Shown one piece after another: positions 1 to 5,954 of a stretch of 15,776 nt of DNA (position 1 is its first letter; the number at the start of each line of letters is the position of its first letter). The DNA comes from Candidatus Methanomethylophilaceae archaeon. GTDB taxonomy: Archaea > Thermoplasmatota > Thermoplasmata > Methanomassiliicoccales > Methanomethylophilaceae. The notes below the pieces were generated by a model. That model had not been told where the DNA came from, searched no databases, and saw only the letters and a list, made by a program, of their open reading frames with translations. The translations under genes and the position numbers were made by a program. The stretch lies in NCBI GenBank assembly GCA_023230065.1, contig JALNYB010000021.1, positions 1-15,776 of the forward strand, written 5' to 3'.

Positions 1-70
1 AATGACCCTTACATTTGTCTCCGTTAACGTACCTCCTTTTGATTTTCAAATGAATGTAATCAACAGGCAT
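1..70 (-). CDS. 5' end of an unidentified leftward gene (partial)
   Basis: An open frame begins at an ATG (complement of 68-70) and runs without a stop to the window edge, giving 23 codons that start MPVDYIHLKIKRR and continue YVNGDKCKGH. The piece is basic and too short to assign to a family. Support for a real start comes from an AT-rich TATA-like stretch about 28 bases upstream (89-98), the spacing expected for a leaderless archaeal transcript. A GGAGGT sequence lies inside the frame (complement of 31-36) and could instead serve a start further left, but the only nearby ATG (complement of 12-14) is followed at once by TAA. The call rests on an open frame plus promoter spacing only. Confidence 0.4.
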   Translation of the reverse strand, partial: MPVDYIHLKIKRRYVNGDKCKGH

Positions 71-88
71 TCAAGTTTATTTTCAAAG

Positions 89-98
89 TAAAATAAAA
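89..98 (-). promoter_or_regulatory. TATA-like box for the left-edge gene
   Basis: Read leftward this is TTTTATTTTA, 19-28 bases before the ATG at 70. The position fits an archaeal TATA box driving a transcript that begins at or near the start codon. The surrounding 85-120 is also AT-rich, so the exact box is uncertain. Confidence 0.35.
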
Positions 99-142
99 AG
101 TTTTGAAAAAGTTTTTTCTTAATGAGGTATAATGAAGAATAT

Positions 143-727
143 CTAAAGTCCGATATTGTTGGCGGTCTCTATCGTTGTGGTTTGGACATCATTGACAAGA
201 GCGTAAGTCATATTATTTGCATCTGTTACAGTTGTCATCAGATTAGATGTCTTAATTATACACACAAGAAGACGTTTCCTGAAAGTTCCCAACTTTTGAG
301 ACCGGTCAGTGCAATGACAGTTGTTGGCAATACTGTGGGAGTGAGCCATTTGTATCCATGATTTCACCGTTGAATTTCAGAGTAAGCGGAGCAATAGCTA
401 GGGTAGAATATGTGACACAATATGTTTCGGTCCATTGAGTATAGAGTAAAGTTCCATATACTGCTGATTAGCCATTGACATATGTGGTATCGGTGCCATC
501 CATTTTTGTGTTCCAGTTTCCAAATACGCAGTCGCCGTTGGTGAACATATACGCTTGAATGACCTCGTTTGTACTTGTGAAAGTTATTTCTCTTTTGGAG
601 ATCGTACCTTCGTTGTCGTTGTATGTGACATCAGTTGCTTTAGAATCATTGTTCGTGAATGCATAATACTTGCCACTAAAATCACCACTATTGCAACTAT
701 AATGATCTTTTTATCTGTGGATACCAA
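143..727 (-). pseudogene. decayed membrane-anchored Listeria-Bacteroides (InlB B-type) repeat protein
   Basis: Read leftward, a hydrophobic segment (DKKIIIVAIVVILVA, about 715-670) is followed after a change of frame near 660-690 by a recognisable Listeria-Bacteroides repeat (432-629). The repeat opens VTYNDNEGT, contains GNWNTKMDGTDTTYVNG, and ends LYTQW. Family members typically read VTYNxNGGT, then F.GWNTKADGTGTSY.DG, then LYAQW. An in-frame TAA (468-470) interrupts the repeat just after the VNG. Beyond it the frame continues as PLTLKFNGEIMDTNGS and then changes again: residues like LPTTVIALTGLKSWELSGN lie in another frame, and a third frame is open to 143. In this family such repeats form extracellular beta-grasp modules of surface proteins. 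One nonsense codon plus at least two frame changes make an active product unlikely. UAG read-through as pyrrolysine does not rescue it because the internal stop is UAA. The TTG near 727 is only a possible original start, and the stretch below 360 is less certain. Confidence 0.62.
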
Positions 728-759
728 CCTGAATAACGGTATATTATGATTCGTAAAAA

Positions 760-770
760 TATATAAAAAT
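760..770. promoter_or_regulatory. TATA-like element usable in either direction
   Basis: The stretch TATATAAAAAT and its complement ATTTTTATATA both resemble an archaeal TATA box. Leftward it lies about 35 bases before the possible TTG start of the broken repeat protein. Rightward it lies about 25 bases before the ATG at 788. Which direction it serves cannot be decided from sequence alone. Confidence 0.35.
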
Positions 771-787
771 CTGTAAGAGACAACTTT

Positions 788-997
788 ATGAAAAAAATCA
801 TAGATTATCCTATAAGAGAATACATTGTGACAAATTTCATTCATTTTTACTCAGTTGATATTTTTGGACCACTTAGGGATCACTGTGTTGTATCAATGGA
901 ATATAATTGTAAATTTTTAGAACTAAGTGAGCATATTTCAATTACACAAGATATTTATGTTCAAAAAACAGTGCTCAACACGCATAAACGGAGATGA
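788..997 (+). CDS. possible small AT-rich ORF of unknown function
   Basis: This frame encodes 69 residues beginning MKKIIDYPIREYIV and ending NTHKRR. I do not recognise it, and no motif, signal peptide or membrane segment is clear. In its favour, a TATA-like box lies about 25 bases upstream, and its TGA falls inside the SD-to-start region of the tautomerase gene, so the two could be translationally coupled. Against it, it is visibly more AT-rich than the neighbouring genes, has no SD, and follows a decayed locus. It may be a remnant or chance frame. Confidence 0.22.
   Translation: MKKIIDYPIREYIVTNFIHFYSVDIFGPLRDHCVVSMEYNCKFLELSEHISITQDIYVQKTVLNTHKRR
949..958 (+). promoter_or_regulatory. possible TATA box for the tautomerase gene
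   Basis: GATATTTATG lies about 45-50 bases before the TTG start at 1002. A transcript starting about 25 bases downstream would have a short leader containing the GGAGA at 990-994. The match is weak; a transcript from 760-770 is the alternative. Confidence 0.25.
990..994 (+). promoter_or_regulatory. Shine-Dalgarno site that fixes a TTG start
   Basis: GGAGA ends seven bases before the TTG at 1002. This supports a start there, rather than at the ATG at 927, which would add 25 residues ahead of the catalytic proline. Confidence 0.6.
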
Positions 998-1001
998 TAT
1001 T

Positions 1002-1205
1002 TTGCCTGTAATAACGATTGAACTGCCGCCACAAGATTATGCAAAGAAAACCGAGATCGCAAACATTTTCACGAATGAACTCAGTAGAGTTATGAAGTTT
1101 CCTAAGGAAGCGATTGTTGTTCTGTTCCATGAATTATCGCCGGATAACATTTCGAATGGCGGAACCATGTTGTCAGAGAAATTTAAGAATGAACAGTTGA
1201 AGTGA
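1002..1205 (+). CDS. 4-oxalocrotonate tautomerase-like protein (67 aa)
   Basis: This is a small enzyme of the tautomerase superfamily, whose members use an N-terminal proline as a general base or acid in keto-enol tautomerisation. The second codon encodes Pro, so removal of the initiator would expose Pro1 (PVITIELP). The rest follows the family: an amphipathic helix with AKKTEIANIFTNEL, then FPKEAIVVLFHEL, then SNGG. The 66-residue mature length is close to the 62 or so of classic 4-OT. The start is TTG, chosen because of the SD at 990-994 and because the proline must be terminal. The arginines that bind substrate in classic 4-OT (Arg11, Arg39) do not seem present: the aligned positions are Gln/Asp and Val. 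Phe50 aligns with Ile. The fold and Pro1 are clear, but the substrate is unknown. The gene converges with larC. Confidence 0.85.
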   Translation: MPVITIELPPQDYAKKTEIANIFTNELSRVMKFPKEAIVVLFHELSPDNISNGGTMLSEKFKNEQLK

Positions 1206-1247
1206 ATCTACAGATAGAGCAGACCACACGATCATCCATAGGAATGT

Positions 1248-2417
1248 TCATAGCCTCAGGCTTTTTTTAACATCCGAAATAGATGCATTGTTATCGTGTG
1301 CCAATTTTGCAATGTCATCGTATTCTGCTTTGTTCTTCTTGATGCCGTATCCTTCTGAGTATTTCACACGAACGGGCCCGTATTCAGTTGATATTGTCTC
1401 TGTGCAGGAATGCATTTCATAACGGGAACACAGGTGTTGACGTACACCCAGCGTGGTCGTGTGTTTCATAATGAGTTTAGCGAATATTTCAGACTCGTCA
1501 TTCCGGCACAGGCAGGTAAGCATGAACGCAGAGCGGTTCTTCTTCATGACGATCGGAGTTACAAAAGCATCCAAGGCACCGTTTTCCATCAGGATATCTG
1601 AAGCGAATCCTAATTCTTCCGGCGTTATGTCGTCGATATTACATATGAGTTCGCAGATTTCAGGAAGGTCGTCCTTTGCATCTCCCAGATATGCACGCAT
1701 GATATTCGCAATGGAATAATCATTCTTTCCTATTCCATATCCTACGTTTTCGTAAGTCATCAGAGGCATGGTTTTGAAATTCTTTGTGAAGTGTTTCAGA
1801 ACGGCAGCCCCTGTTGGTGTACAGAATTCTCCCTCTGCATCTCCTGCATAAGATGGAATGTTGCGGATGAGGTATTCTGTTGCAGGAGCAGGTATCGGAA
1901 TGATACCATGCGCGCAGCTTACATGTCCAAATCCCAGACGGACAGGTGATGATATGATCTGTTCTGGTTCCAGCATCTCGAGGAGCATACATACACCTAC
2001 GATGTCTGCTATTGCATCTAATGCTCCCACTTCATGGAAATGTATCTGATCAATGGGTTTTTTATGCACATTGGATTCTGCTTCTGCGATGAGATCGTAT
2101 ATATCATTAGCATTTTTTTTCACATTCTGGGAGACATTTAGGTGATCGATCACATCATGAATCGCATCTAATTTCGAATGACTGTGTTTCAGACAGTGTT
2201 CGGTGTTATCTTCCTCATCACCGTGGACTTTAACTGTTATGTGAATTCCATTTATTCCGCATTTGGATGCACGGTCTAGCTCGAACGTTACGTTGGGGAT
2301 TTTCAGATCTTGAATTTTCTTTATGAAGATATTTGGATCTGGAAGAAGATCCGCCAGAGAGCTCATGATCATGTCTCCTGATGCACCGGCCAAGCATTCA
2401 AAATAAATGGTTCTCAT
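1248..2417 (-). CDS. larC: LarC, nickel chelatase of the nickel-pincer cofactor pathway
   Basis: LarC inserts nickel into pyridinium-3,5-bisthiocarboxylic acid mononucleotide, using CTP, to give the nickel-pincer nucleotide. The 389 residues carry the family's features in order: the N-terminal ECLAGASGDM (usually D.FSGISGDM), HFHEVGALDAIADIVG near residue 130, SPVRLGFGHVSCAHGIIPIPAPAT, and EFCTPTGAAVLKHF. The C-terminal part is the metal-binding and nucleotide-handling half, with ICNIDDITPEELGFA. Length is normal, and the gene is one uninterrupted frame, unlike Lactiplantibacillus plantarum where larC1 and larC2 are joined by a programmed frameshift. The start ATG overlaps the larB stop (ATGA, 2414-2417), so translation is probably coupled. 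It is the last gene of a larE-larB-larC operon. Confidence 0.93.
   Translation of the reverse strand: MRTIYFECLAGASGDMIMSSLADLLPDPNIFIKKIQDLKIPNVTFELDRASKCGINGIHITVKVHGDEEDNTEHCLKHSHSKLDAIHDVIDHLNVSQNVKKNANDIYDLIAEAESNVHKKPIDQIHFHEVGALDAIADIVGVCMLLEMLEPEQIISSPVRLGFGHVSCAHGIIPIPAPATEYLIRNIPSYAGDAEGEFCTPTGAAVLKHFTKNFKTMPLMTYENVGYGIGKNDYSIANIMRAYLGDAKDDLPEICELICNIDDITPEELGFASDILMENGALDAFVTPIVMKKNRSAFMLTCLCRNDESEIFAKLIMKHTTTLGVRQHLCSRYEMHSCTETISTEYGPVRVKYSEGYGIKKNKAEYDDIAKLAHDNNASISDVKKSLRL
1252..1268 (+). terminator. small hairpin plus T-tract after the tautomerase gene
   Basis: AGCC-TCA-GGCT forms a four-pair stem with a triloop, followed by six further T residues. It lies 46 bases after the tautomerase stop and within the last codons of the opposite larC. 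Archaeal termination relies mainly on T-tracts, so the T run is the stronger part of the evidence. Confidence 0.4.
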
Positions 2418-3166
2418 TGGTTATTTTCTCCTATTTGGTTGATCATACTCGCAAGGTATCCCGCGCCGAACCCGTTGTCGATATTAACGACGCTCACTCC
2501 GCTTGCGCACGAATTCAACATTGAGAGCAGTGCAGATATTCCTTCGAAAGAAGCACCGTATCCGACCGATGTAGGGACAGCGATGACAGGAGCATCTACG
2601 AGTCCGCCTACTACGCTGATAAGGGCCCCCTCCATGCCTGCTATGGCAATGACCACCTTTGCTTTCATCAGCACATCAAGATGTGCAAGCAGCCTGTGAA
2701 GGCCTGCCACACCCACATCATAGATGCGTTCAACGTTATTCCCGAGAGCTTCTGCAGTAAGTGCCGCCTCTTCTGCTACAGGTATGTCGCTTGTACCGCC
2801 TGTGACGATCGCTATGAAATCTTCTCCTTTTGGACTAGGTATTTTACCGATGATACACATGTTGGCTTCTGGGTAATATTTCACAAGATCTAATTCTCTG
2901 CATAATTGGTCTGCTGCTTCTTTTGACACGCGCGTAGCGAGTACGCACTGTGAATCTTTGAGTAATGAACAAGCTATATTGTAGATCTGGTCCGGGGTTT
3001 TTCCAGCTCCATATATGACCTCTGCTGCGCCCTGTCTGAGAACACGATGGTGATCTACTTTTGCATAGCCTAGATCTTCGAATGGCTCCATCTTCAGTTT
3101 TAGTAATGCTTCATCAGGTGTTATCTCGCCGTCGTGCACCTGTGTCAATAATTTCAGAGTATCCAT
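2414..3166 (-). CDS. larB: LarB, nicotinic acid adenine dinucleotide carboxylase/hydrolase
   Basis: LarB carboxylates the pyridine ring of nicotinic acid adenine dinucleotide at C5 and releases AMP, giving the dicarboxylate mononucleotide precursor of the nickel-pincer cofactor. The start chosen is the ATG at 3166 (MDTLKLLTQVHDGEITPDEA), which gives 250 residues, the usual family length. It is preceded by GAGG (within 3172-3180). A longer frame open to 3298 would run back through the end of larE and is not needed. The N-terminal part is the family-specific helical region (FEDLGYAKVDHHRVLRQG). The PurE-like carboxylase domain shows VTGGTSDIPVAEEAA, ERIYDVGVAGLHRLL, AGMEGALISVVGGL, VPTSVGYGASF and NSCASGVSVVNIDNGFGAGY. 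The larE stop lies four bases upstream and the larC start overlaps the end. Confidence 0.93.
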   Translation of the reverse strand: MDTLKLLTQVHDGEITPDEALLKLKMEPFEDLGYAKVDHHRVLRQGAAEVIYGAGKTPDQIYNIACSLLKDSQCVLATRVSKEAADQLCRELDLVKYYPEANMCIIGKIPSPKGEDFIAIVTGGTSDIPVAEEAALTAEALGNNVERIYDVGVAGLHRLLAHLDVLMKAKVVIAIAGMEGALISVVGGLVDAPVIAVPTSVGYGASFEGISALLSMLNSCASGVSVVNIDNGFGAGYLASMINQIGENNQ

Positions 3167-3170
3167 TTCT

Positions 3171-3914
3171 TTACCTCGGAGTGGGATCCAATGAGATGGA
3201 ATCATAGTCATCAGATAAAGCGGTTTCAATATCTTTGAGGCATTCTTTTGCTTTTTCCATCTGTTCGGATTTGACCTTAATAAGTGCTGAGTTTCCATTG
3301 CAACATACGCGAAAGTCGTTAAAACCCATTTTGAAAAGTATATTCTCGGAACGTTCAGTGCGTTCCAGATCCTCCGATGTGATAATTGTGCCAGTGGGTA
3401 TTCTTGTAGCTAAACATGAGTATGACGGTAAATTCCACGTTGGAAGTTTTACGGCTTTTGCAAGTTCCCTGATCTGATTTTTGGTCATATCGCATTCGCG
3501 CATAGGAGACATTATCGACATTTCTTTAAGAGCGCGCATTCCGGGACGTTCCGATTCCACATCCGTGAAATTGGTTCCGTCAATGAACGTATAGAATCCG
3601 TCTTTTTTGGCTTCTTCGATGAATATGGAGAACAGTGCTCTTTTACAATGATAACAGCGGTCTTCCGTATTTTTTATTACGTCATCGTACGAAAGGATAT
3701 CCGCGTCGATGATGCGCAGATCTGCATTAAGATGTTTTGCAATCCTTTTCGCATTTTCCAATTCGAAGTGAGGCTGAAATTGGGTCTTTATAAAATATGC
3801 TTTGACAGTTGCTTTGTTTCTTTTTGCAGAATATAATAAGAATGAAGAATCGACACCGCCTGAAAAAGCCAGTGCGACCTTGGGATTCTTGTCAAAGAAA
3901 GATCTCAGGTTCAT
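3171..3914 (-). CDS. larE: LarE, PP-loop sulfur transferase of the nickel-pincer cofactor pathway
   Basis: LarE adenylates the carboxylates of pyridinium-3,5-biscarboxylic acid mononucleotide and replaces them with thiocarboxylates. The PP-loop ATP-binding motif SGGVDSS is at residues 18-24. The start chosen is the ATG at 3914, preceded by GGGTGG (3917-3922), which gives 247 residues; the frame extends upstream to 4025, but that would add 37 unneeded residues. Cys87 and Cys90 (RCYHCK) and Cys167 (SYSCLATRIPTG) match the three-cysteine set of LarE proteins reported to carry a [4Fe-4S] cluster, as in Thermotoga and Methanococcus. In L. plantarum LarE a single Cys176, at the position of Cys167, gives up its sulfur. 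The inference is that this LarE uses a cluster-borne sulfide and can turn over. It is the first gene of the operon. Confidence 0.93.
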   Translation of the reverse strand: MNLRSFFDKNPKVALAFSGGVDSSFLLYSAKRNKATVKAYFIKTQFQPHFELENAKRIAKHLNADLRIIDADILSYDDVIKNTEDRCYHCKRALFSIFIEEAKKDGFYTFIDGTNFTDVESERPGMRALKEMSIMSPMRECDMTKNQIRELAKAVKLPTWNLPSYSCLATRIPTGTIITSEDLERTERSENILFKMGFNDFRVCCNGNSALIKVKSEQMEKAKECLKDIETALSDDYDSISLDPTPR

Positions 3915-3945
3915 TGCCACCCTTTCCGGTCTATCTGCAAATGGT

Positions 3946-3954
3946 GATATATTG
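3946..3954 (-). promoter_or_regulatory. TATA-like box for the larEBC operon
   Basis: Read leftward, CAATATATC lies about 32-40 bases before the larE ATG at 3914. A transcript starting near 3922-3928 would carry a short leader with the GGGTGG site. Confidence 0.45.
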
Positions 3955-3975
3955 TTTCCTATTATGTTCAAAAGT

Positions 3976-3984
3976 CTTATATCG
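3976..3984 (+). promoter_or_regulatory. TATA-like box for the DUF5654 gene
   Basis: CTTATATCG lies about 30-35 bases before the ATG at 4013. It sits close to, but facing away from, the larE box, so the two promoters share about 100 bases of intergenic DNA. Confidence 0.45.
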
Positions 3985-4012
3985 AGACTGCACTTTTCAA
4001 GAATTGATAAAT

Positions 4013-4276
4013 ATGGTAAGTGCACAACTTAGAGTTCAGTTTTTAGAAGCAACGGCCTCTCTAATCATCGCAGCATTCGGATTGGTCGCGGCTCTTGCTT
4101 GGAATGAGACGATAAAATCATTGATCGCAAGCATGTACCCAAATGATCCGGACAGTCTGCTCGGATTGACCACATATGCAGTCATAGTAACCGTCGTTGC
4201 AGTAATTGCTACACTTGTGATCACTAACGCGATAAAGAAAGCAAAAGCTGTTGCGGAAAAAGAAGAGAAAGAATAA
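4013..4276 (+). CDS. small membrane protein, DUF5654 family (87 aa)
   Basis: I recognise this as DUF5654, small two-helix membrane proteins common in archaea with no known function. The signature is LIIAAFGLVAALAWNETIKSLI (about residues 17-38), in which the first membrane segment ends in the typical AWN. A second hydrophobic segment, TYAVIVTVVAVIATLVI, follows at about 55-71. The tail is charged (KKAKAVAEKEEKE) and probably cytoplasmic. The ATG at 4013 is chosen because it is the first methionine before the family region and follows a TATA-like box. The same frame extends upstream through larE, which is a shadow. The gene diverges from larE and converges on the AlbA_2 gene. Confidence 0.78.
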   Translation: MVSAQLRVQFLEATASLIIAAFGLVAALAWNETIKSLIASMYPNDPDSLLGLTTYAVIVTVVAVIATLVITNAIKKAKAVAEKEEKE

Positions 4277-4320
4277 AAACAATTCATTTTTTATGTTTAA
4301 ATTTTTTATCAGTTCTTTCT
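4277..4320. terminator. T-rich convergent terminator region
   Basis: Between and at the ends of two convergent genes the + strand has two runs of six T (near 4289-4294 and 4301-4307). The opposite strand has a T5 run next to the DUF5654 stop. T-tracts of this sort are the usual archaeal termination signal. No strong hairpin is seen. Confidence 0.5.
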
Positions 4321-5472
4321 ATTTTTAGAATTTTTGAATCTGTTCTTGACATAATTCAAAAGATTCATTCCATTGATATCCACACTAGACGGTCCGGAAC
4401 GCACAAAGAACGTTTCGGTTTTCCCCTCTGTAAGGAATACAGGCGTATCGCTTTTTTTACAAACAACTCTCATGACACATTTTTCATCAATGTCCACAAG
4501 TTTGAATGAGATAAATGGAAGAAATTCATTTCCTATCTGGCTGGAAATAAGATTGGTCATATGTAGATTCATCTTATCGCGGTTGTCAAAACTATCTTCA
4601 TCTATGCCGATAATTGTCCCATCATCCGAAACGCCGACAAGTAAGGTTCCGCCGTTGCTGTTAAGGAATGCAACCAGTGTTTTTAGAATTGCTTTTTCCA
4701 TTCTGGGATCTTTCTCGCCGGTTGCAAGATTCGTTCTCAGAGTGGATTTATATTCTACATTTTCACTTTCTCCGTTTCTGATAGCTTTTCTTATCTCTTG
4801 GATCTCATATTCGCTGATACTTATGGTTCCAGGATTGGATTCCATATACTTCGTTACCGTGTATTTGAAAAGCCCGTTCTTCTTGTTAAGGTAAAACAGG
4901 ATAGAGACGAACAGAGCACCGATGATCATTGGTGCAAGTTCTGCCATGAATTCTTTTATTGTGAAAGTTGGTTGGTTCATGAGCATCAGTATAACGTATT
5001 GGAGAGTTTCTAAGATCGTGAATAAAGACAATGCCAGAGACAGAGATACAAAAGCGGTCAGGAATGGTTTTTCATCGCGTACTCCTGGTATAGTGCTAAG
5101 AAGGGAATATGTCATGATTAGTCCTGCAAGCCCTAAAGCGATGCCGAATAGAAGGTCTGCTATCGTATCGATTATATATCCGGTCACGAACACTTTTCCT
5201 AACAGGAGAAGTATCATCAGAATGATCATTATGAAGATCATGAGGGGTGGTATATGAACAACCGTTTTGTCAGTGAATAAAGCATCTACAAGAGTGAATA
5301 TCACAGGAATCGAAATGATAACGCAGACATAACTTTGAAAAAATAATCCTCCGAAAAGAACAAAGATCGATACGATTAACAGGATTATGTATGCAGCGTA
5401 TAGTGATTTGGTGGTATATCTGTCACGCATATCGTGGGATACAAATTGACCAATTCCGTCTTTTTCTGCCAT
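4309..5472 (-). CDS. multi-helix membrane protein with C-terminal Schlafen AlbA_2 domain
   Basis: The 387 residues split into two parts. Residues 1-200 have about six hydrophobic segments (roughly 24-44, 47-66, 76-94, 104-124, 139-165 and 179-195), with no family I recognise. Residues about 234-375 are a Schlafen AlbA_2 domain: ENVEYKSTL, LKTLVAFLNSNGGTLLVGVSDDG (268-285), IIGIDEDSF, LPFISFKLVDIDEKCVMRVVC, then FFVRSGPSS. AlbA_2 domains are usually found in soluble regulators or Schlafen-type proteins and are thought to bind nucleic acid or nucleotides. Here the domain is tethered to the membrane and should face the cytoplasm. The start ATG at 5472 lies about 25-30 bases after a TATA-like box, so the mRNA is probably leaderless. 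The gene stands alone, convergent with the DUF5654 gene and divergent from the gene at 5591. Its role is unknown; signalling or defence are guesses. Confidence 0.82.
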   Translation of the reverse strand: MAEKDGIGQFVSHDMRDRYTTKSLYAAYIILLIVSIFVLFGGLFFQSYVCVIISIPVIFTLVDALFTDKTVVHIPPLMIFIMIILMILLLLGKVFVTGYIIDTIADLLFGIALGLAGLIMTYSLLSTIPGVRDEKPFLTAFVSLSLALSLFTILETLQYVILMLMNQPTFTIKEFMAELAPMIIGALFVSILFYLNKKNGLFKYTVTKYMESNPGTISISEYEIQEIRKAIRNGESENVEYKSTLRTNLATGEKDPRMEKAILKTLVAFLNSNGGTLLVGVSDDGTIIGIDEDSFDNRDKMNLHMTNLISSQIGNEFLPFISFKLVDIDEKCVMRVVCKKSDTPVFLTEGKTETFFVRSGPSSVDINGMNLLNYVKNRFKNSKNRKN

Positions 5473-5494
5473 CGTTTAGTTATTGGGTGGTCCA

Positions 5495-5505
5495 TATTTA
5501 TTTTA
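5495..5505 (-). promoter_or_regulatory. TATA-like box for the membrane-AlbA_2 gene
   Basis: Read leftward, AAAATAAATAT lies 23-33 bases before the ATG at 5472. The spacing suggests a leaderless transcript. Confidence 0.45.
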
Positions 5506-5550
5506 ATCTGTATTTAAATCTCAAAAATACTCTTTGACTATGAGAGACTA

Positions 5551-5564
5551 TTAAATAATATAAG
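5551..5564 (+). promoter_or_regulatory. TATA-like box for the gene pair starting at 5591
   Basis: TTAAATAATATAAG lies 27-40 bases before the TTG at 5591. A short leader would include GGAGA at 5579-5583, seven bases before the TTG. Confidence 0.45.
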
Positions 5565-5590
5565 AAGGTCAGGTTCTTGGAGAAATATTC

Positions 5591-5947
5591 TTGGTAGGTC
5601 CTAGTACAAGCACGAGTTCATCGCAGAAAGTTTATAAACCATCCCCGAACAAACAGAACACGAGATCAAAATCGAGGTCTAGGGACAGTGGAGCTAAACG
5701 TCAATCTATGTTGAACACGCATAAATTATCGCCTTTCAAGTATGATATGAATGATGTTTTGTCGAATTCGGCGATGGATCCCAACAAAGCTTCATCATTT
5801 TTGGCATCAGTTATTGCAAAAGCATCTCGTGTTTCTACCAAGGATGCAAAGGATTTTGCTAGGACATTCTTAGAAGAGGGGGACCTCACGAAAGAAGAGT
5901 ACGATAGGATTTGCAGATTGATGGATAAGTATAGTAAGTATCGCTGA
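5591..5947 (+). CDS. small basic protein with a C-terminal SHOCT-like helix pair (118 aa)
   Basis: I do not recognise the full protein. The first 40 or so residues are low-complexity, rich in Ser, Lys, Arg and Pro (STSTSSSQKVYKPSPNK, RSKSRSRDSGAKR), and probably disordered and able to bind nucleic acid or acidic surfaces. The C-terminal half is helical, and its last 35 residues (FARTFLEEGDLTKEEYDRICRLMDKY) resemble the SHOCT motif, a short helical oligomerisation element often at protein ends. The start chosen is TTG at 5591, because GGAGA lies seven bases upstream and a TATA-like box lies further up. The next in-frame ATG (5708) would remove the whole basic region. The stop is seven bases before the PPC gene, so the two are probably one transcript. 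Confidence 0.68.
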   Translation: MVGPSTSTSSSQKVYKPSPNKQNTRSKSRSRDSGAKRQSMLNTHKLSPFKYDMNDVLSNSAMDPNKASSFLASVIAKASRVSTKDAKDFARTFLEEGDLTKEEYDRICRLMDKYSKYR

Positions 5948-5954
5948 TGATAGA

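Noticed and set aside
12..36. GGAGGT followed by an ATG at the left edge as a gene start
   Set aside because: The ATG is followed immediately by TAA, and a better ATG with promoter spacing lies upstream at 70.
143..367. Open leftward frame of 74 codons as an independent gene
   Set aside because: It has no start signal or recognisable family, and adjoins the decayed repeat protein in register with its 3' end; treated as part of the pseudogene.
468..470. Read-through of the internal stop as pyrrolysine, which Methanomassiliicoccales can do at UAG
   Set aside because: The codon is UAA, and frame changes elsewhere in the locus would still break the protein.
3167..3298. Longer larB start that would overlap the end of larE by about 128 bases
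   Set aside because: The extra 44 residues match no LarB, and an SD-preceded ATG at 3166 gives the normal length.
971..5725. A shared 12-mer (AACACGCATAAA) near 977 and 5715
   Set aside because: Single short match in unrelated coding contexts; no further similarity around it.
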